From: Nocardioides cavernae
GTDB taxonomy: Bacteria; Actinomycetota; Actinomycetes; Propionibacteriales; Nocardioidaceae
NCBI RefSeq assembly: GCF_013410035.1
Contig: NZ_JACCBW010000002.1
Coordinates: forward strand, 558,001-622,000
Length of the DNA stretch: 64,000 nucleotides
Direction: 5' to 3'
Each line of letters starts with the position of its first letter. The first letter of the stretch is position 1. Below the pieces are notes generated by a model, which was not told the DNA's origin, ran no database searches, and saw only the letters and a program-made list of their open reading frames with translations. A program made the translations under genes and the position numbers. This document shows positions 1-9,412 of this stretch, one piece after another.

Positions 1-1
1 C

Positions 2-796
2 CGCAAGGCCGTGCACGCCGCGCTCCTGCTGGCGGTCGTGATGATCAGCCTGGCGTTCCTCTACGCCGTGCTGGACGCGCCGTTCCTCTTCGCCGTCCAG
101 ATCATCGTCTACACCGGCGCCATCCTCATGCTGTTCCTGTTCGTGATGATGCTCATCGGCGTCGACGCGACCGACTCGGTGGTGGAGACGATCCGCGGCC
201 AGCGCGCGATGGCGGTCGTCCTCGGGCTGCTGTTCGGCACCACGCTGGTCCTCGGCGTCAGCCAGGTCACGCTCGGCACCGTGGTGGGCCTCGACGAGGC
301 CAACGCGGGCGGCAACGTGCCGGCCATCGCCAACATCCTGTTCTCGCGCTACGTCTTCGCCTTCGAGGCCACGAGCGCGCTGCTCATCACCGCCGCGCTC
401 GGCGCGATGGTGCTCGCGCACCGCGAGCGGCTCACGCCCAAGGCCACGCAGGCCGACCTCGCCGCCCAGCGCATCCGCGACTTCGCCGAGCACGGCAAGC
501 ACCCCGGACCGCTGCCCTCGCCGGGCGTGTACGCCCGCCACAACGCGGTCGACACCCCGGCCCTGCTGCCCGACGGGACCGCCGCCGAGTCGTCGGTCTC
601 GCGGGTGCTCGCGGCCCGTGGCACGGTGCGCTCCGCGCCGGCCATGGCCGACGACATCGACGACGTGCGCCGCCAGATCGCAGGCTTCGAGGCCCAGGAC
701 CCGACCACCGACCCGGCCGCGATGCCGGAGACGTCGGGCAAGGCCGGCGCGCCCGCGCACACGACCGAGGACGTGCGGAAGGACGTGGACCAGTGA
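2..796 (+). CDS. nuoJ: NADH-quinone oxidoreductase subunit J (5' end missing)
   Basis: Membrane subunit of respiratory complex I (NADH:menaquinone oxidoreductase). The reading frame is open from base 2, so the start lies upstream of the window; 264 residues are visible. Hydrophobic helices with the NuoJ-typical run [21 protein letters not shown] are near the visible N terminus, and two more helices follow. The last ~120 residues form a hydrophilic, Pro/Ala/Asp-rich cytoplasmic tail that is longer than in enterobacterial NuoJ and is common in actinobacteria. Its TGA overlaps the GTG of nuoK by 4 bp, so translation is probably coupled within the nuo operon. Confidence 0.95.
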   Translation, partial: RKAVHAALLLAVVMISLAFLYAVLDAPFLFAVQIIVYTGAILMLFLFVMMLIGVDATDSVVETIRGQRAMAVVLGLLFGTTLVLGVSQVTLGTVVGLDEANAGGNVPAIANILFSRYVFAFEATSALLITAALGAMVLAHRERLTPKATQADLAAQRIRDFAEHGKHPGPLPSPGVYARHNAVDTPALLPDGTAAESSVSRVLAARGTVRSAPAMADDIDDVRRQIAGFEAQDPTTDPAAMPETSGKAGAPAHTTEDVRKDVDQ

Positions 797-1086
797 CCCA
801 GTACGTCGTGCTCTCCGCGATTCTCTTCACGATCGGCTGCGTGGGTGTCCTCACCCGTCGCAACGCCATCGTCGTGTTCATGTGCGTCGAGCTCATGCTC
901 AACGCCTGCAACCTGGCGTTCGTCGCGTTCGCCCGCCAGCACGGCAACCTCGACGGCCAGATCACCGCGTTCTTCGTGATGGTGGTGGCCGCGGCCGAGG
1001 TCGTGATCGGGCTCGCGATCATCATGACCATCTTCCGCACCCGACGCTCGGCCTCGGTCGACGACGCCAGCCTGCTGAAGTACTGA
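793..1086 (+). CDS. nuoK: NADH-quinone oxidoreductase subunit K
   Basis: Small antiporter-like membrane subunit of complex I, 97 aa (family about 100). Three transmembrane helices are visible, with the conserved membrane glutamates in [11 protein letters not shown] and [11 protein letters not shown], which are essential for proton translocation in the family. It starts with GTG inside the nuoJ stop (GTGA) and is followed 10 bp later by nuoL. Confidence 0.97.
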   Translation: MTQYVVLSAILFTIGCVGVLTRRNAIVVFMCVELMLNACNLAFVAFARQHGNLDGQITAFFVMVVAAAEVVIGLAIIMTIFRTRRSASVDDASLLKY

Positions 1087-1096
1087 GGGAGCGCTC

Positions 1097-3085
1097 GTGA
1101 ACCTGTTGTCCCACTCAGTCCTGCTGCCGCTGGCGGAGGGCGGTGCCTCCCACGCCCCGGTGGTCGCCCCCGACACCGCCGCGGGCGGCGTGTTCGACCT
1201 GCTGTGGCTGGTCATCGGGCTGCCGCTGCTCGGCGCCTTCCTGCTGCTCGGCGTCGCGCCGTTCCTGCGCGGCTCGCTCAAGGCCTCCGTCGACAAGCAC
1301 GGCCACCTGCTCGGCACGGCCACCGCGGTCCTGTCGTTCGTGCTCAGCCTCGTGCTCTTCCTCTCGCTGCTCGGCCGTGACGCGGAGGAGCGCCAGGTCG
1401 GCCAGCACCTCTGGACCTGGTTCGAGACCGGCTCGCTCAGGGTCGGCATGGACCTGCTGTACGACCCGCTGGCCGCGCTGTTCCTGCTGCTGATCACCGG
1501 CGTCGGGTCGCTGATCCACGTCTACGCGATCGGCTACATGGAGCACGACCCCCGCCGTCGCCGCTTCTTCGGCTACCTCAACCTCTTCGTCGCGGCGATG
1601 CTCACGTTGATCCTCTCGGCGAACTTCGTCGGCCTCTTCCTCGGCTGGGAGGGCGTCGGCCTCGCGTCGTACCTCCTCATCGGCTTCTGGCAGCACAAGC
1701 CGTCGGCGGCCGCCGCGGCCAAGAAGGCCTTCGTCATCAACCGTGTCGGTGACATCGGCCTCTCGCTGGCGATCGCGCTGATGTTCGCCACGTTCGGCAC
1801 CACCGACTTCGGCGGTGTGAGCGAGCTCGCGGGGGAGGCCGACCAGGCCACCCTCAACGCCCTCGGCCTGCTGCTGCTGCTCGGCGCGTGCGGCAAGTCG
1901 GCCCAGGTGCCGTTGCAGGCCTGGCTGCTCGACGCGATGGAGGGCCCCACCCCGGTGTCGGCCCTGATCCACGCGGCGACCATGGTCACGGCCGGCGTCT
2001 ACCTGGTGGTGCGGTCGAACTTCATCTACGAGCTCACGCCCGTCGCGCAGACCGCGGTCGTCGTCGTGGCCACGGTGACGCTGCTGTGGGGTGCGGTCCT
2101 CGGCTGCGCCAAGGACGACATCAAGAAGGCGCTCGCCGGGTCGACGATGAGCCAGATCGGCTACATGATGCTGGCCGCCGGCCTCGGCCCTGTGGGCTAC
2201 CCGTTCGCGATCTTCCACCTGCTGACGCACGGGTTCTTCAAGGCCAACATGTTCCTCGGCGCCGGTTCGGTCATGCACGGCATGAACGACGACGTCGACA
2301 TGCGCCACTACGGCGCGCTCAACAAGGCCATGCCCGTCACCTTCATCACCTTCGCGATGGGCTACCTCGCCATCATCGGGTTCCCGGGCTTCTCGGGCTT
2401 CTGGTCGAAGGACAAGATCATCGAGTCGGCGCTCGCCGACAACCTGCTGGTCGGTCTGCTCGCCCTGCTGGGCGCCGGCATCACGGCGTTCTACATGACC
2501 CGCCTGATGCTGATGACCTTCTTCACCAGCAAGCGCTGGGAGGCCGACGTGCACCCGCACGAGTCGCCCAAGGTGATGACGGTCCCGCTGATCGTCCTCG
2601 CGGCGCTCTCGGTCCTCGGCGGCGTGCTGCTGCTCGGCGACTGGATCGTCACCTGGCTCGAGCCCGTGACCGGCCACGCCGAGCACCACGAGCCGCCGCT
2701 GCCGGCGATCGTGATCACCCTGATCATCACCGCCGTCGTCGCCCTCGGCGTCGCTGCGGCCTGGTTCCTGGTCGGCAAGCGTGAGGTCCCGCGCGAGGCC
2801 CCGCAGGACGTCTCCTTCGCCACCCGGGCGGCGCGCGCCGACCTCTACGGCGACGCCATCAACGACGCGGTGGTCGTACGCCCCGGTGTCGGCCTCGTCG
2901 GCGGACTCACCGCCTTCGACCGCGGCGGCGTCGACGGGACGGTGATGGGGGGTGCGGCGGCCCTCGGCGGCATCTCGACCCTGCTCCGTCGCGTCCAGAA
3001 CGGCTTCGTCCGCTCCTACGCCCTGTCCCTCCTCGGTGGCGCCCTGCTGGTCGTCCTCGCTCTCCTGGCGGTGAACCTCGGATGA
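1097..3085 (+). CDS. nuoL: NADH-quinone oxidoreductase subunit L
   Basis: Largest antiporter-type membrane subunit of complex I, 662 aa, slightly longer than the usual 610-640. The proton-pump core is recognisable: [16 protein letters not shown], then the helix with [23 protein letters not shown], then [17 protein letters not shown]. It has about 16 helices and a C-terminal lateral extension. A GTG start follows a GAGGGAGCG ribosome site. Its stop overlaps the ATG of nuoM by 4 bp (ATGA). Confidence 0.97.
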   Translation: MNLLSHSVLLPLAEGGASHAPVVAPDTAAGGVFDLLWLVIGLPLLGAFLLLGVAPFLRGSLKASVDKHGHLLGTATAVLSFVLSLVLFLSLLGRDAEERQVGQHLWTWFETGSLRVGMDLLYDPLAALFLLLITGVGSLIHVYAIGYMEHDPRRRRFFGYLNLFVAAMLTLILSANFVGLFLGWEGVGLASYLLIGFWQHKPSAAAAAKKAFVINRVGDIGLSLAIALMFATFGTTDFGGVSELAGEADQATLNALGLLLLLGACGKSAQVPLQAWLLDAMEGPTPVSALIHAATMVTAGVYLVVRSNFIYELTPVAQTAVVVVATVTLLWGAVLGCAKDDIKKALAGSTMSQIGYMMLAAGLGPVGYPFAIFHLLTHGFFKANMFLGAGSVMHGMNDDVDMRHYGALNKAMPVTFITFAMGYLAIIGFPGFSGFWSKDKIIESALADNLLVGLLALLGAGITAFYMTRLMLMTFFTSKRWEADVHPHESPKVMTVPLIVLAALSVLGGVLLLGDWIVTWLEPVTGHAEHHEPPLPAIVITLIITAVVALGVAAAWFLVGKREVPREAPQDVSFATRAARADLYGDAINDAVVVRPGVGLVGGLTAFDRGGVDGTVMGGAAALGGISTLLRRVQNGFVRSYALSLLGGALLVVLALLAVNLG

Positions 3086-4569
3086 TGCTGACTGTCCTGA
3101 TCCTGATGCCGCTCGTCGGCGCCCTCGTGGTGGCGGTGGTGCCCCGCGCCCAGGTGCGGCCGGTGGGGCTCGCGTTCGCGCTGGCCACCCTCGCCCTCGG
3201 TCTGCTCATCGCCAGCCGCTACGACGCCTCGGCCGGCATGCAGTTCGAGGAGACCCACACGTGGATCGAGGCGCTGGGCGTGCACTACGCGCTCGGCGTC
3301 GACGGGCTCGGCCTCCTGATGGTGCTGCTCACCGTCGCCATCGTCCCCCCGGTCCTGCTCGCCTCCTGGAAGGAGAGCGACGCTCCCGGGGGTCGCGGCT
3401 CGCGCTCCTACTTCGCGTGGGTGCTCGGCCTGGAGGCGACCTCGCTGGCCGTCTACACGGCCACCGACGTGCTGCTCTTCTACATCGTCTTCGAGGCCAC
3501 GCTCATCCCGGCGTACTTCCTCATCGGCGGCTTCGGTCGCGAGGGCCGCGGCCGGGCAGCGACGAAGTTCCTCGTCTACCAGCTCGCCGGCGGTCTGATC
3601 CTGCTCGCGTCGGTGGTCGGCCTGTACGTCGTCTCCGCCAACGCGGGCAACCCGAGCTTCCTGGTCAGCGACCTCGCCGCGCTCGACATCGACGAGACCA
3701 CGCAGCGCTGGCTGTTCGTCGGCTTCTTCGCGGCCTTCGCGATCAAGGCCCCGATCTTCCCGGTGCACACGTGGCTGGCGGACACCAGCGAGAAGGCGAC
3801 GCCGAGCACCTCGGTGCTGCTCGTGTGCGTGCTCGACAAGATCGGCACCTTCGGCATGCTCCGGTTCTGCCTGGGCCTGCTGCCGGACGCCTCGCAGTGG
3901 GCGACTCCGGTGGTCGTGGTGCTGGCCCTGATCTCGATCGTCTACGGCGCCTTCATCGCGATCGGCCAGGACGACATCCTCCGACTCATCGGTCTCACGT
4001 CGCTGTCGCACTTCGGCTTCATCGTGCTGGGCATCTTCGTGTTCAACCCGACCGGTGGCACCGGCGCGATCCTCTACATGGTCAACCACGGCATCGCGAC
4101 CGCGCTGATGTTCCTGGTCGCGGGGTTCCTCATCAACCGGACCGGCACGACGTCGATCAGCGCGATGGGCGGCGTCGAGAAGCACGCGCCGATCCTGGCC
4201 GGGTCGTTCCTCGTCGCCGGCCTGGCCGCGTGCGGCCTGCCGGGCCTGTCCCCGTTCGTGTCCGAGATGATGGTGATCATCGCCGCCTTCGACCACCACT
4301 GGCTCGTGGGGGCGGTCGCGGTGCTGGCCATCGTGCTCGCCGCGATCTACGCGCTGTGGACCTACCAGCGCACGATGACCGGCCCCGACCGGGCCGGCAT
4401 GCTCGCGGTACCCGACCTGGACCGTCGTGAGGTCGGCATCGTGGCGCCGCTGGTGCTGGCGCTCGTGCTGTTCGGCTTCTTCCCGATGCCGCTCCTCGAC
4501 GTCATCAACCCCTACGTGCAGGACTCGCTCGCCAGTGCGGGCATCGTCCAGGAGGGTGGTCTCCGATGA
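3082..4569 (+). CDS. nuoM: NADH-quinone oxidoreductase subunit M
   Basis: Antiporter-type membrane subunit of complex I, 495 aa. Family marks include the region around [16 protein letters not shown] with the key membrane glutamate, [23 protein letters not shown], and the lysine/histidine-bearing helices after [15 protein letters not shown]. The start overlaps the nuoL stop and the end overlaps the nuoN start, each by 4 bp, as expected for a tightly coupled operon. Confidence 0.97.
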   Translation: MMLTVLILMPLVGALVVAVVPRAQVRPVGLAFALATLALGLLIASRYDASAGMQFEETHTWIEALGVHYALGVDGLGLLMVLLTVAIVPPVLLASWKESDAPGGRGSRSYFAWVLGLEATSLAVYTATDVLLFYIVFEATLIPAYFLIGGFGREGRGRAATKFLVYQLAGGLILLASVVGLYVVSANAGNPSFLVSDLAALDIDETTQRWLFVGFFAAFAIKAPIFPVHTWLADTSEKATPSTSVLLVCVLDKIGTFGMLRFCLGLLPDASQWATPVVVVLALISIVYGAFIAIGQDDILRLIGLTSLSHFGFIVLGIFVFNPTGGTGAILYMVNHGIATALMFLVAGFLINRTGTTSISAMGGVEKHAPILAGSFLVAGLAACGLPGLSPFVSEMMVIIAAFDHHWLVGAVAVLAIVLAAIYALWTYQRTMTGPDRAGMLAVPDLDRREVGIVAPLVLALVLFGFFPMPLLDVINPYVQDSLASAGIVQEGGLR

Positions 4570-6158
4570 CCGACTTCGTGAAGCCCACCATCGACTACTT
4601 CGAGCTCTGGCCGCTGCTCGTCGTCTTCGGCGTCGCCTGCCTCGGAGTCGTCGTGGAGGCGTTCCTGCCGCGCACGGTCCGCTACACCGCCCAGGTGGTG
4701 CTGGCGCTCGCCGGCCTCGTCCTCGCCCTCGTCGGCGTGGTGCTGGTCGCGCAGGACGTGAAGACCTACGAGGACGGCGCGGCGCGCGGGGTCCTCGCGG
4801 TCGGCGGCACGATCGCCATCGACGGTCCGAGCCTGTTCATCTGGGGCCTCGTCCTCGCCCTCGCGATCGCCGGCGTGCTGCTCTTCGCCGAGCGCCACCT
4901 CGACGGCGGCGTCTCGGCCTTCGCCGGCCAGGCCGCGGCGGTGCCGGGCACCGACGCCGAGACCGCGGCGATCGCGGCCAACCGCGAGCACACCGAGGTC
5001 TACCCGCTGATGATGTTCGCGGTGTTCGGGATGATGCTCTTCCCGGCCGCCAACGACCTGCTCACGATGTTCGTCGGCCTCGAGGTGCTCTCGCTCCCGC
5101 TCTACCTGCTGAGCGGACTGGCCCGGCGGCGTCGCCTGCTGAGCCAGGAGGCCGCGCTCAAGTACTTCCTGCTCGGCGCCTTCTCCTCCGGCTTCTTCCT
5201 CTACGGCGCTGCGCTGATCTACGGCTACGCCGGCTCGATGGACTTCGCAGCCATCAACGAGGCGGTCCGCAACGACGTCGGCAGCTCCAGCCTGCTGCTC
5301 ATCGGCACCGGCCTGCTGTCGGTCGGCCTGCTGTTCAAGGTCGGCGCCGTGCCGTTCCAGGCGTGGACGCCCGACGTCTACCAGGGGGCGCCCACCCCGG
5401 TCGTCGCCTTCATGGCGGCCGGCACGAAGGTCGCCGCGTTCGGGGCGATGCTGCGCCTGTTCTACGTCGCCCTCGGTGCCGACCGCTGGTCGTGGCAGCC
5501 GATGCTGTGGATCATCGCCATCCTGTCGATGTTCGTCGGCGCGGTCCTGGCCATCACGCAGGACGACATCAAGCGGCTGCTGGCGTACTCCTCGGTCGCC
5601 CACACCGGCTTCATCCTCGTCGGCGTGCTCGGGCTGCAGGCCGCGGGTGACCTCGCGGCCGACGAGATCACCTCGCTGCAGGCCGTGCTCTTCTACCTCG
5701 CGACCTACGCGTTCGCGACCATCGGTGCCTTCGCGGTGGTCAGCCTCGTGCGCGACGGCGGTGGGGAGACCACCGCGCTCGAGCGGTGGGCGGGGCTCGG
5801 CAAGGAGTCGCCGGTCGTCGCCGCGGTCTTCGCGTTCTTCCTGCTGGCACTCGCGGGCATCCCGCTCACGGCCGGCTTCGTGGGCAAGCTCGCGGTGTTC
5901 TCCGTGGCGCTGGCCGCGGGCGCGTGGCCCGTGGTGGTCGCGGCCATCATGGCCAGCATCATCGCGGTGTTCCTCTACGTCCGGGTCATCAAGGTCATGT
6001 ACTTCGACGAGCCCGTCGGCGACGGACCGAGCGTGGCGTACCCGTCGGTGCTGACCGCGACGACCATCGCCGTCGGAGCCGCGATCACCCTCGTCCTGGG
6101 CATCCTCCCGGGCCCGGTGCTCGACCTGGCAGCCGTTGCGGGAGAATTCATCAGGTGA
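4566..6158 (+). CDS. nuoN: NADH-quinone oxidoreductase subunit N
   Basis: Third antiporter-type membrane subunit of complex I, 530 aa. Typical motifs are FVGLEVLSLPLYLLSG, FKVGAVPFQAWTPDVYQGAPT and QDDIKRLLAYSSVAHTGF. It is the last nuo gene of the operon. Its TGA overlaps the GTG of the following polyprenyl synthase gene, linking the quinone reductase to synthesis of the quinone side chain. Confidence 0.97.
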   Translation: MTDFVKPTIDYFELWPLLVVFGVACLGVVVEAFLPRTVRYTAQVVLALAGLVLALVGVVLVAQDVKTYEDGAARGVLAVGGTIAIDGPSLFIWGLVLALAIAGVLLFAERHLDGGVSAFAGQAAAVPGTDAETAAIAANREHTEVYPLMMFAVFGMMLFPAANDLLTMFVGLEVLSLPLYLLSGLARRRRLLSQEAALKYFLLGAFSSGFFLYGAALIYGYAGSMDFAAINEAVRNDVGSSSLLLIGTGLLSVGLLFKVGAVPFQAWTPDVYQGAPTPVVAFMAAGTKVAAFGAMLRLFYVALGADRWSWQPMLWIIAILSMFVGAVLAITQDDIKRLLAYSSVAHTGFILVGVLGLQAAGDLAADEITSLQAVLFYLATYAFATIGAFAVVSLVRDGGGETTALERWAGLGKESPVVAAVFAFFLLALAGIPLTAGFVGKLAVFSVALAAGAWPVVVAAIMASIIAVFLYVRVIKVMYFDEPVGDGPSVAYPSVLTATTIAVGAAITLVLGILPGPVLDLAAVAGEFIR

Positions 6159-7153
6159 CCGACTCGCCCCTTGCCATGCCCGTCGTCGACGCCGCTCTCG
6201 AGCAGCGGCTCGTCGACCGGATGGCGCGCATCGAGGTGATGCTCGCCGAGCACTGCAAGGGGCGCGCGCAGTTCGTCTCCGAGGCCGCGACGCACCTGAT
6301 GATGGCCGGCGGCAAGCGGTTCCGGCCGCTGCTCGTCCTCCTCGCCGCGGAGGCCGGGCCCGACCCGGACGCCGCCGAGGTGGAGACCGCCGCGTGCGTC
6401 GTCGAGCTCACCCACGTCGCCTCGCTCTACCACGACGACGTCATGGACGAGGCCGACCTGCGTCGCGGGGCCGCCACGGGCAACGCCCGTTGGGGCAACA
6501 ACGTCGCCATCCTGACCGGCGACTTCCTCTTCGGCCGCTCCTCCGAGCTGACCGCCGACCTCGGGCCCGAGGCCGTGCTGATCCAGGCGCGCACCTTCAC
6601 CCGCCTCGTCGAGGGCCAGATCATGGAGACCGTCCCGCCCGGGCCGGGGGAGGACCCGCTCGCGCACTACCTCGACGTCGTCGCCGGCAAGACCGGCTCG
6701 CTGATCGCCACCTCGGCCCGCTACGGCGCGATGTTCAGCGGTGCCCGCCCCGAGGTGGTCGAGGCGCTGAGCACCTACGGCGAGATCGTCGGCTCCGCCT
6801 TCCAGCTCACCGACGACATCCTCGACATCGCCTCCGAGTCCGACGCCTCCGGCAAGACGCCGGGCACCGACCTGCGCGAGGGCGTACCCACCCTCCCGGT
6901 CCTCATGGCCCAGGCGTCGACCGACCCGGGCGACGCCCGCCTGCTGTCCCTCCTCGGGCGCCCGCTCACCGACGACGCCGAGCACGCCGAGGCACTCGAG
7001 CTGATGCGCCGGCACCCGGCCATGGACCAGGCCCGCGACCACGTCCTCGCCGAGGCGGCGCGCGCCAAGAAGCTGCTCGAGGCCCTCGACCCGGGCCCGG
7101 TGCGCACGGCGCTGGAGTCGTTCGCCGACATCGTCGCCACCCGCACCTCCTGA
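6155..7153 (+). CDS. Polyprenyl diphosphate synthase (menaquinone side chain)
   Basis: Trans-prenyltransferase of 332 aa that condenses isopentenyl units onto an allylic diphosphate; the long chain becomes the menaquinone tail. The first aspartate-rich motif is at D94-D98 (HDDVMDEADLRRG) and the second at D220-D224 (LTDDILD). GGKRFRP near residue 52 binds isopentenyl diphosphate. The GTG inside the nuoN stop is chosen as start because coupling is 4 bp and the family N terminus begins there; the frame runs open further upstream, but only inside nuoN. Chain length (hepta-, octa- or nonaprenyl) cannot be read reliably. Confidence 0.93.
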   Translation: MTDSPLAMPVVDAALEQRLVDRMARIEVMLAEHCKGRAQFVSEAATHLMMAGGKRFRPLLVLLAAEAGPDPDAAEVETAACVVELTHVASLYHDDVMDEADLRRGAATGNARWGNNVAILTGDFLFGRSSELTADLGPEAVLIQARTFTRLVEGQIMETVPPGPGEDPLAHYLDVVAGKTGSLIATSARYGAMFSGARPEVVEALSTYGEIVGSAFQLTDDILDIASESDASGKTPGTDLREGVPTLPVLMAQASTDPGDARLLSLLGRPLTDDAEHAEALELMRRHPAMDQARDHVLAEAARAKKLLEALDPGPVRTALESFADIVATRTS

Positions 7154-7168
7154 CGCCCGACTGCGTCC

Positions 7169-7190
7169 CGGCAGTGTCCGGTCACTGCCG
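7169..7190 (+). terminator. Terminator hairpin after the nuo operon
   Basis: A perfect 8-bp stem (CGGCAGTG / CACTGCCG) with a 6-nt loop, 15 bp after the polyprenyl synthase stop and followed by TTCCTC. It has the right position and shape for an operon terminator but lacks a long U tract, as is usual in high-GC actinobacteria. Confidence 0.6.
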
Positions 7191-7625
7191 TTCCTCGCAC
7201 TTCGCTGGCCGTATCGGTCCGTAGACGTCGACCATCCGTCCACCGGTAGATCAGCGCACCATCAGCGGCAGGCTCGACATCCGGCTCGAAGCGCGCACGT
7301 GCTGCGGTCCTTGCCCTCGACCGTGGTTGCGACGGGCCGCATCCGCCGCACGTGCGCGCGGGTGGCACGGGCGCCCCGCGCCGGCGGTTCGGATGATGGG
7401 CGCGCCGGTCGATCGCGCCCCGTACACGTGTCCGCGTTCTGGCCCCTCATGTGACGGAGCAAGGGCGCCGTCGCGGACACGTGTCCGATGTGGCGTCCGT
7501 GGACGGCCCACGCGGCGCACAGGCTTCGGCGGTCCTGACGGCCCACGATGGTTGTGGCCGGTGCCGACACGTCACGGACGTGCCTGTGGCCCCGCCGTCG
7601 TTGACTGGCGGGGTGTGGGGCGGGC
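7191..7625. other. Non-coding stretch with clustered CACGTG palindromes
   Basis: No convincing gene in either strand. CACGTG occurs at 7296-7301, 7349-7354, 7425-7430 and 7478-7483, the last within a 14-bp perfect palindrome, CGGACACGTGTCCG (7474-7487). ACACGTGTCCGCG at 7424-7436 is the inverted copy of CGCGGACACGTGT at 7472-7484. A CACGT-N5-ACGTG pair lies at 7568-7582. These may be binding sites or a foldable structure; no function is known to me. The region separates two convergent units. Confidence 0.5.
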
Positions 7626-9269
7626 TCATCGTCGGCGGGGTCGTGGGACGTCAGGCGGGTCGTCGCCTCTGATCGCCCTCGTGCCGGTGTGGTCGCGTCG
7701 GAACCGGTGGCCGTGGGGGCTCGTCCAGTCGTACGTCCCGGGTGCGGTGGTCTCGTAGTGCCAGGAGCTGTGGGTCTTGAGGCGGTGGTGGGTGCGGCAC
7801 AGCGGGGCGAGGTTCGACGTGGAGGTGGGTCCGCCGGCGTCGAAGGGGACGACGTGGTCGAGGTCGCAGCGGCGGGCGGACCGGGTGCACCACGGGAACA
7901 CGCAGGTCTGGTCGCGGAGGATCACGGCCTCGCGGATCCGGGTGGTGGGTTCGTAGGCCGGGGTGGAGAGCTCGGTGTTGAGGTCGATGACCGGGCGGAT
8001 GGTGACCTTGGTCCGGGTGTCGGCGCACCAGTCCTTGACGTGGTCGAGCAGGATGAGGCGCTGGCCTTCGTCGAGGCGGCCGGTGGCGTCGAGGACGGGG
8101 CCGTCCGGGGTCGGGCTGGCGTTGAAGTGGGCGTGGAGGACGACCTTGCGGGCGGGCGGGAGGTCGGGTCTCGATACGCCCGCTCGTTCCTCACGGGCTA
8201 CTCGACCACCTTCTGGTGGGAGGTGGGGTCTCGATACGCCCGCTCGTTCCTCGCGGGCTACTCGACCGACTTCTGGTGGGAGGTGGGGTCTCGATACGCC
8301 CGCTCGTTCCTCGCGGGCTACTCGACCGCCTTCTGGTGGGAGGTGGGGTCTCGATACGCCCGCTCGTTCCTCGCGGGCTACTCGACCGCCTTCTGGTGGG
8401 AGGTGGGGTCTCGATGCGCCCGCTCGTTCCTCGCTGGCTACTCGACCACCTTCAGGGAAGGCGAGGTCAAGGGCGGTCTGGGTGCGGGCGAGGTCTCCGA
8501 GCGCGGCGGAGCGGCGGACGTCGAGGGACGCCTCCGAGCCGAGGGCCTTCAACGTCGCGGCGCCATGAGCCAGTGCCCGGTCCAGGTCGAGGGCGTCGGC
8601 AATGTCGAGCTCAGCCTCGAACCGCATCGTCCCGGCGTAGTGCACGTCCTCGTTGTGGAGGGTGGCGTGGCGGGGGTCGACGTGCTGCCACCCGTCCTCC
8701 GGATCAGCAGACGGGTCCGCCTCGGCGAGGTCGTACCGCTTGATCGCCTCGGCCACGAGCCGGTCCAGCTGCGCGGGCCCGACGCGTCCCGCGACGGCAG
8801 CGACCTGCGCGTCGACGAAGGCTGCGGCCTCGACCGTCAGCGCGGGTGAGGAGTGGATCGTCGTCTCGGCGACCGACCGGGCCCGCCACGCCGGCACGGC
8901 ACCCGACTGCATCGCTGCGTGCAGGCGGGGGAGGCGGTGGCGCAGCTCGAGCGCGTGCCCGACGAGACGCTTCGCCGCGGTCGTCGAGATCCCGAGCACC
9001 GCACCGAGCTCCGCGATGCAGAACTCAGCCACGAGGGGCGTACCGGGGCCGGCGATGGGTTCCTCGTGCTCGCACCCCGGGACGGTGAACGACGCGGCGG
9101 TGTGGATCGACTCCGGCGGGTGGAGGTCAGCCCACCGCGCGGCGAGGTCGAGCTGCCGGGCGGCGGCAGCGTTCTCGGCGTGACGCGCGGTGCGGATCGA
9201 GGCGAGCAGGCCTGCAGCGGAGAGGTCGTCGTCGACTTCCGCCGCGTCCCGTTCGAGCGTCTCGATCAT
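7626..9269 (-). CDS. DUF222 / HNH endonuclease-domain protein with internal 20-aa repeats
   Basis: 13E12-type protein of 547 aa. The N-terminal ~270 residues match the DUF222 pattern (for example VPAWRARSVAETT and AQLDRLVAEAI). The C terminus has an HNH nuclease module: CVFPWCTRSARRCDLDHVVP, then NLAPLCRTHHRLKT. Between them lie five copies of a 20-aa repeat (EGGRVAREERAGVSRPHLPP) encoded by a REP-like 60-bp element. The family is multicopy in actinobacteria and its role is unsettled; nuclease activity is plausible from the intact HNH residues. The ATG at 9269 is chosen because TATAAT lies 7 nt before it and there is no Shine-Dalgarno sequence; the frame runs much further upstream, but over rarD. 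Confidence 0.85.
   Translation of the reverse strand: MIETLERDAAEVDDDLSAAGLLASIRTARHAENAAAARQLDLAARWADLHPPESIHTAASFTVPGCEHEEPIAGPGTPLVAEFCIAELGAVLGISTTAAKRLVGHALELRHRLPRLHAAMQSGAVPAWRARSVAETTIHSSPALTVEAAAFVDAQVAAVAGRVGPAQLDRLVAEAIKRYDLAEADPSADPEDGWQHVDPRHATLHNEDVHYAGTMRFEAELDIADALDLDRALAHGAATLKALGSEASLDVRRSAALGDLARTQTALDLAFPEGGRVASEERAGASRPHLPPEGGRVAREERAGVSRPHLPPEGGRVAREERAGVSRPHLPPEVGRVAREERAGVSRPHLPPEGGRVAREERAGVSRPDLPPARKVVLHAHFNASPTPDGPVLDATGRLDEGQRLILLDHVKDWCADTRTKVTIRPVIDLNTELSTPAYEPTTRIREAVILRDQTCVFPWCTRSARRCDLDHVVPFDAGGPTSTSNLAPLCRTHHRLKTHSSWHYETTAPGTYDWTSPHGHRFRRDHTGTRAIRGDDPPDVPRPRRR
8161..8455. repeat. Five tandem 60-bp REP-like units inside the HNH gene
   Basis: Period exactly 60 bp, beginning at 8161, 8221, 8281, 8341 and 8401. 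The three inner units are nearly identical; the first and last are diverged. Each contains an imperfect palindrome that starts GGTCTCGATACGCCCGC and ends GCGGGCTACTCGACC around a TCGTTCCTC loop. This resembles extragenic palindromic elements I know from Nocardioides genomes. Because 60 is a multiple of 3 the host frame stays open through all copies, adding about 100 residues between DUF222 and HNH. Confidence 0.9.
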
Positions 9270-9276
9270 GTGTTCG

Positions 9277-9282
9277 ATTATA
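9277..9282 (-). promoter_or_regulatory. -10 box TATAAT of the HNH gene (leaderless)
   Basis: A perfect TATAAT on the minus strand, 7 nt before the ATG at 9269, in otherwise very GC-rich sequence. The distance would put the transcription start at or next to the start codon. No good -35 box is seen at 16-18 bp. Confidence 0.55.
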
Positions 9283-9330
9283 TGCGAGCGATCCGACAGT
9301 CGCCCGTGGCGGAGCGTCAAGATCGGCCTG

Positions 9331-9363
9331 GGTTTCGACACGGGCGCCCTGCTCGACCAGCGG
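9331..9363. repeat. Second REP-like palindrome
   Basis: GGTTTCGACACGGGCGCCC followed by TGCTCGACCAGCGG: ends pair as GGTTTCGA / TCGACC around a GGGCGCCC palindrome. It resembles a common Nocardioides intergenic repeat and is related to, but distinct from, the repeat inside the HNH gene. It lies between rarD and the HNH start. Confidence 0.45.
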
Positions 9364-9412
9364 CCGGCTGCCGAGCGTACGAGGCGATCGGGCTCGCGGA
9401 GCGGGAGCCGAC

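Noticed and set aside
1115..2689. Minus-strand open frame opposite nuoL
   Set aside because: Low-complexity His/Glu/Arg translation; nuoL on the plus strand is unmistakable.
7191..7625. Small genes in the gap after the nuo operon
   Set aside because: Several short frames overlap one another, have Arg/Pro/Thr-rich translations, no ribosome sites and no recognisable motifs.
8161..8455. CRISPR array
   Set aside because: The units are contiguous 60-bp copies with no unique spacers, lie in an open coding frame, and no cas genes are present.
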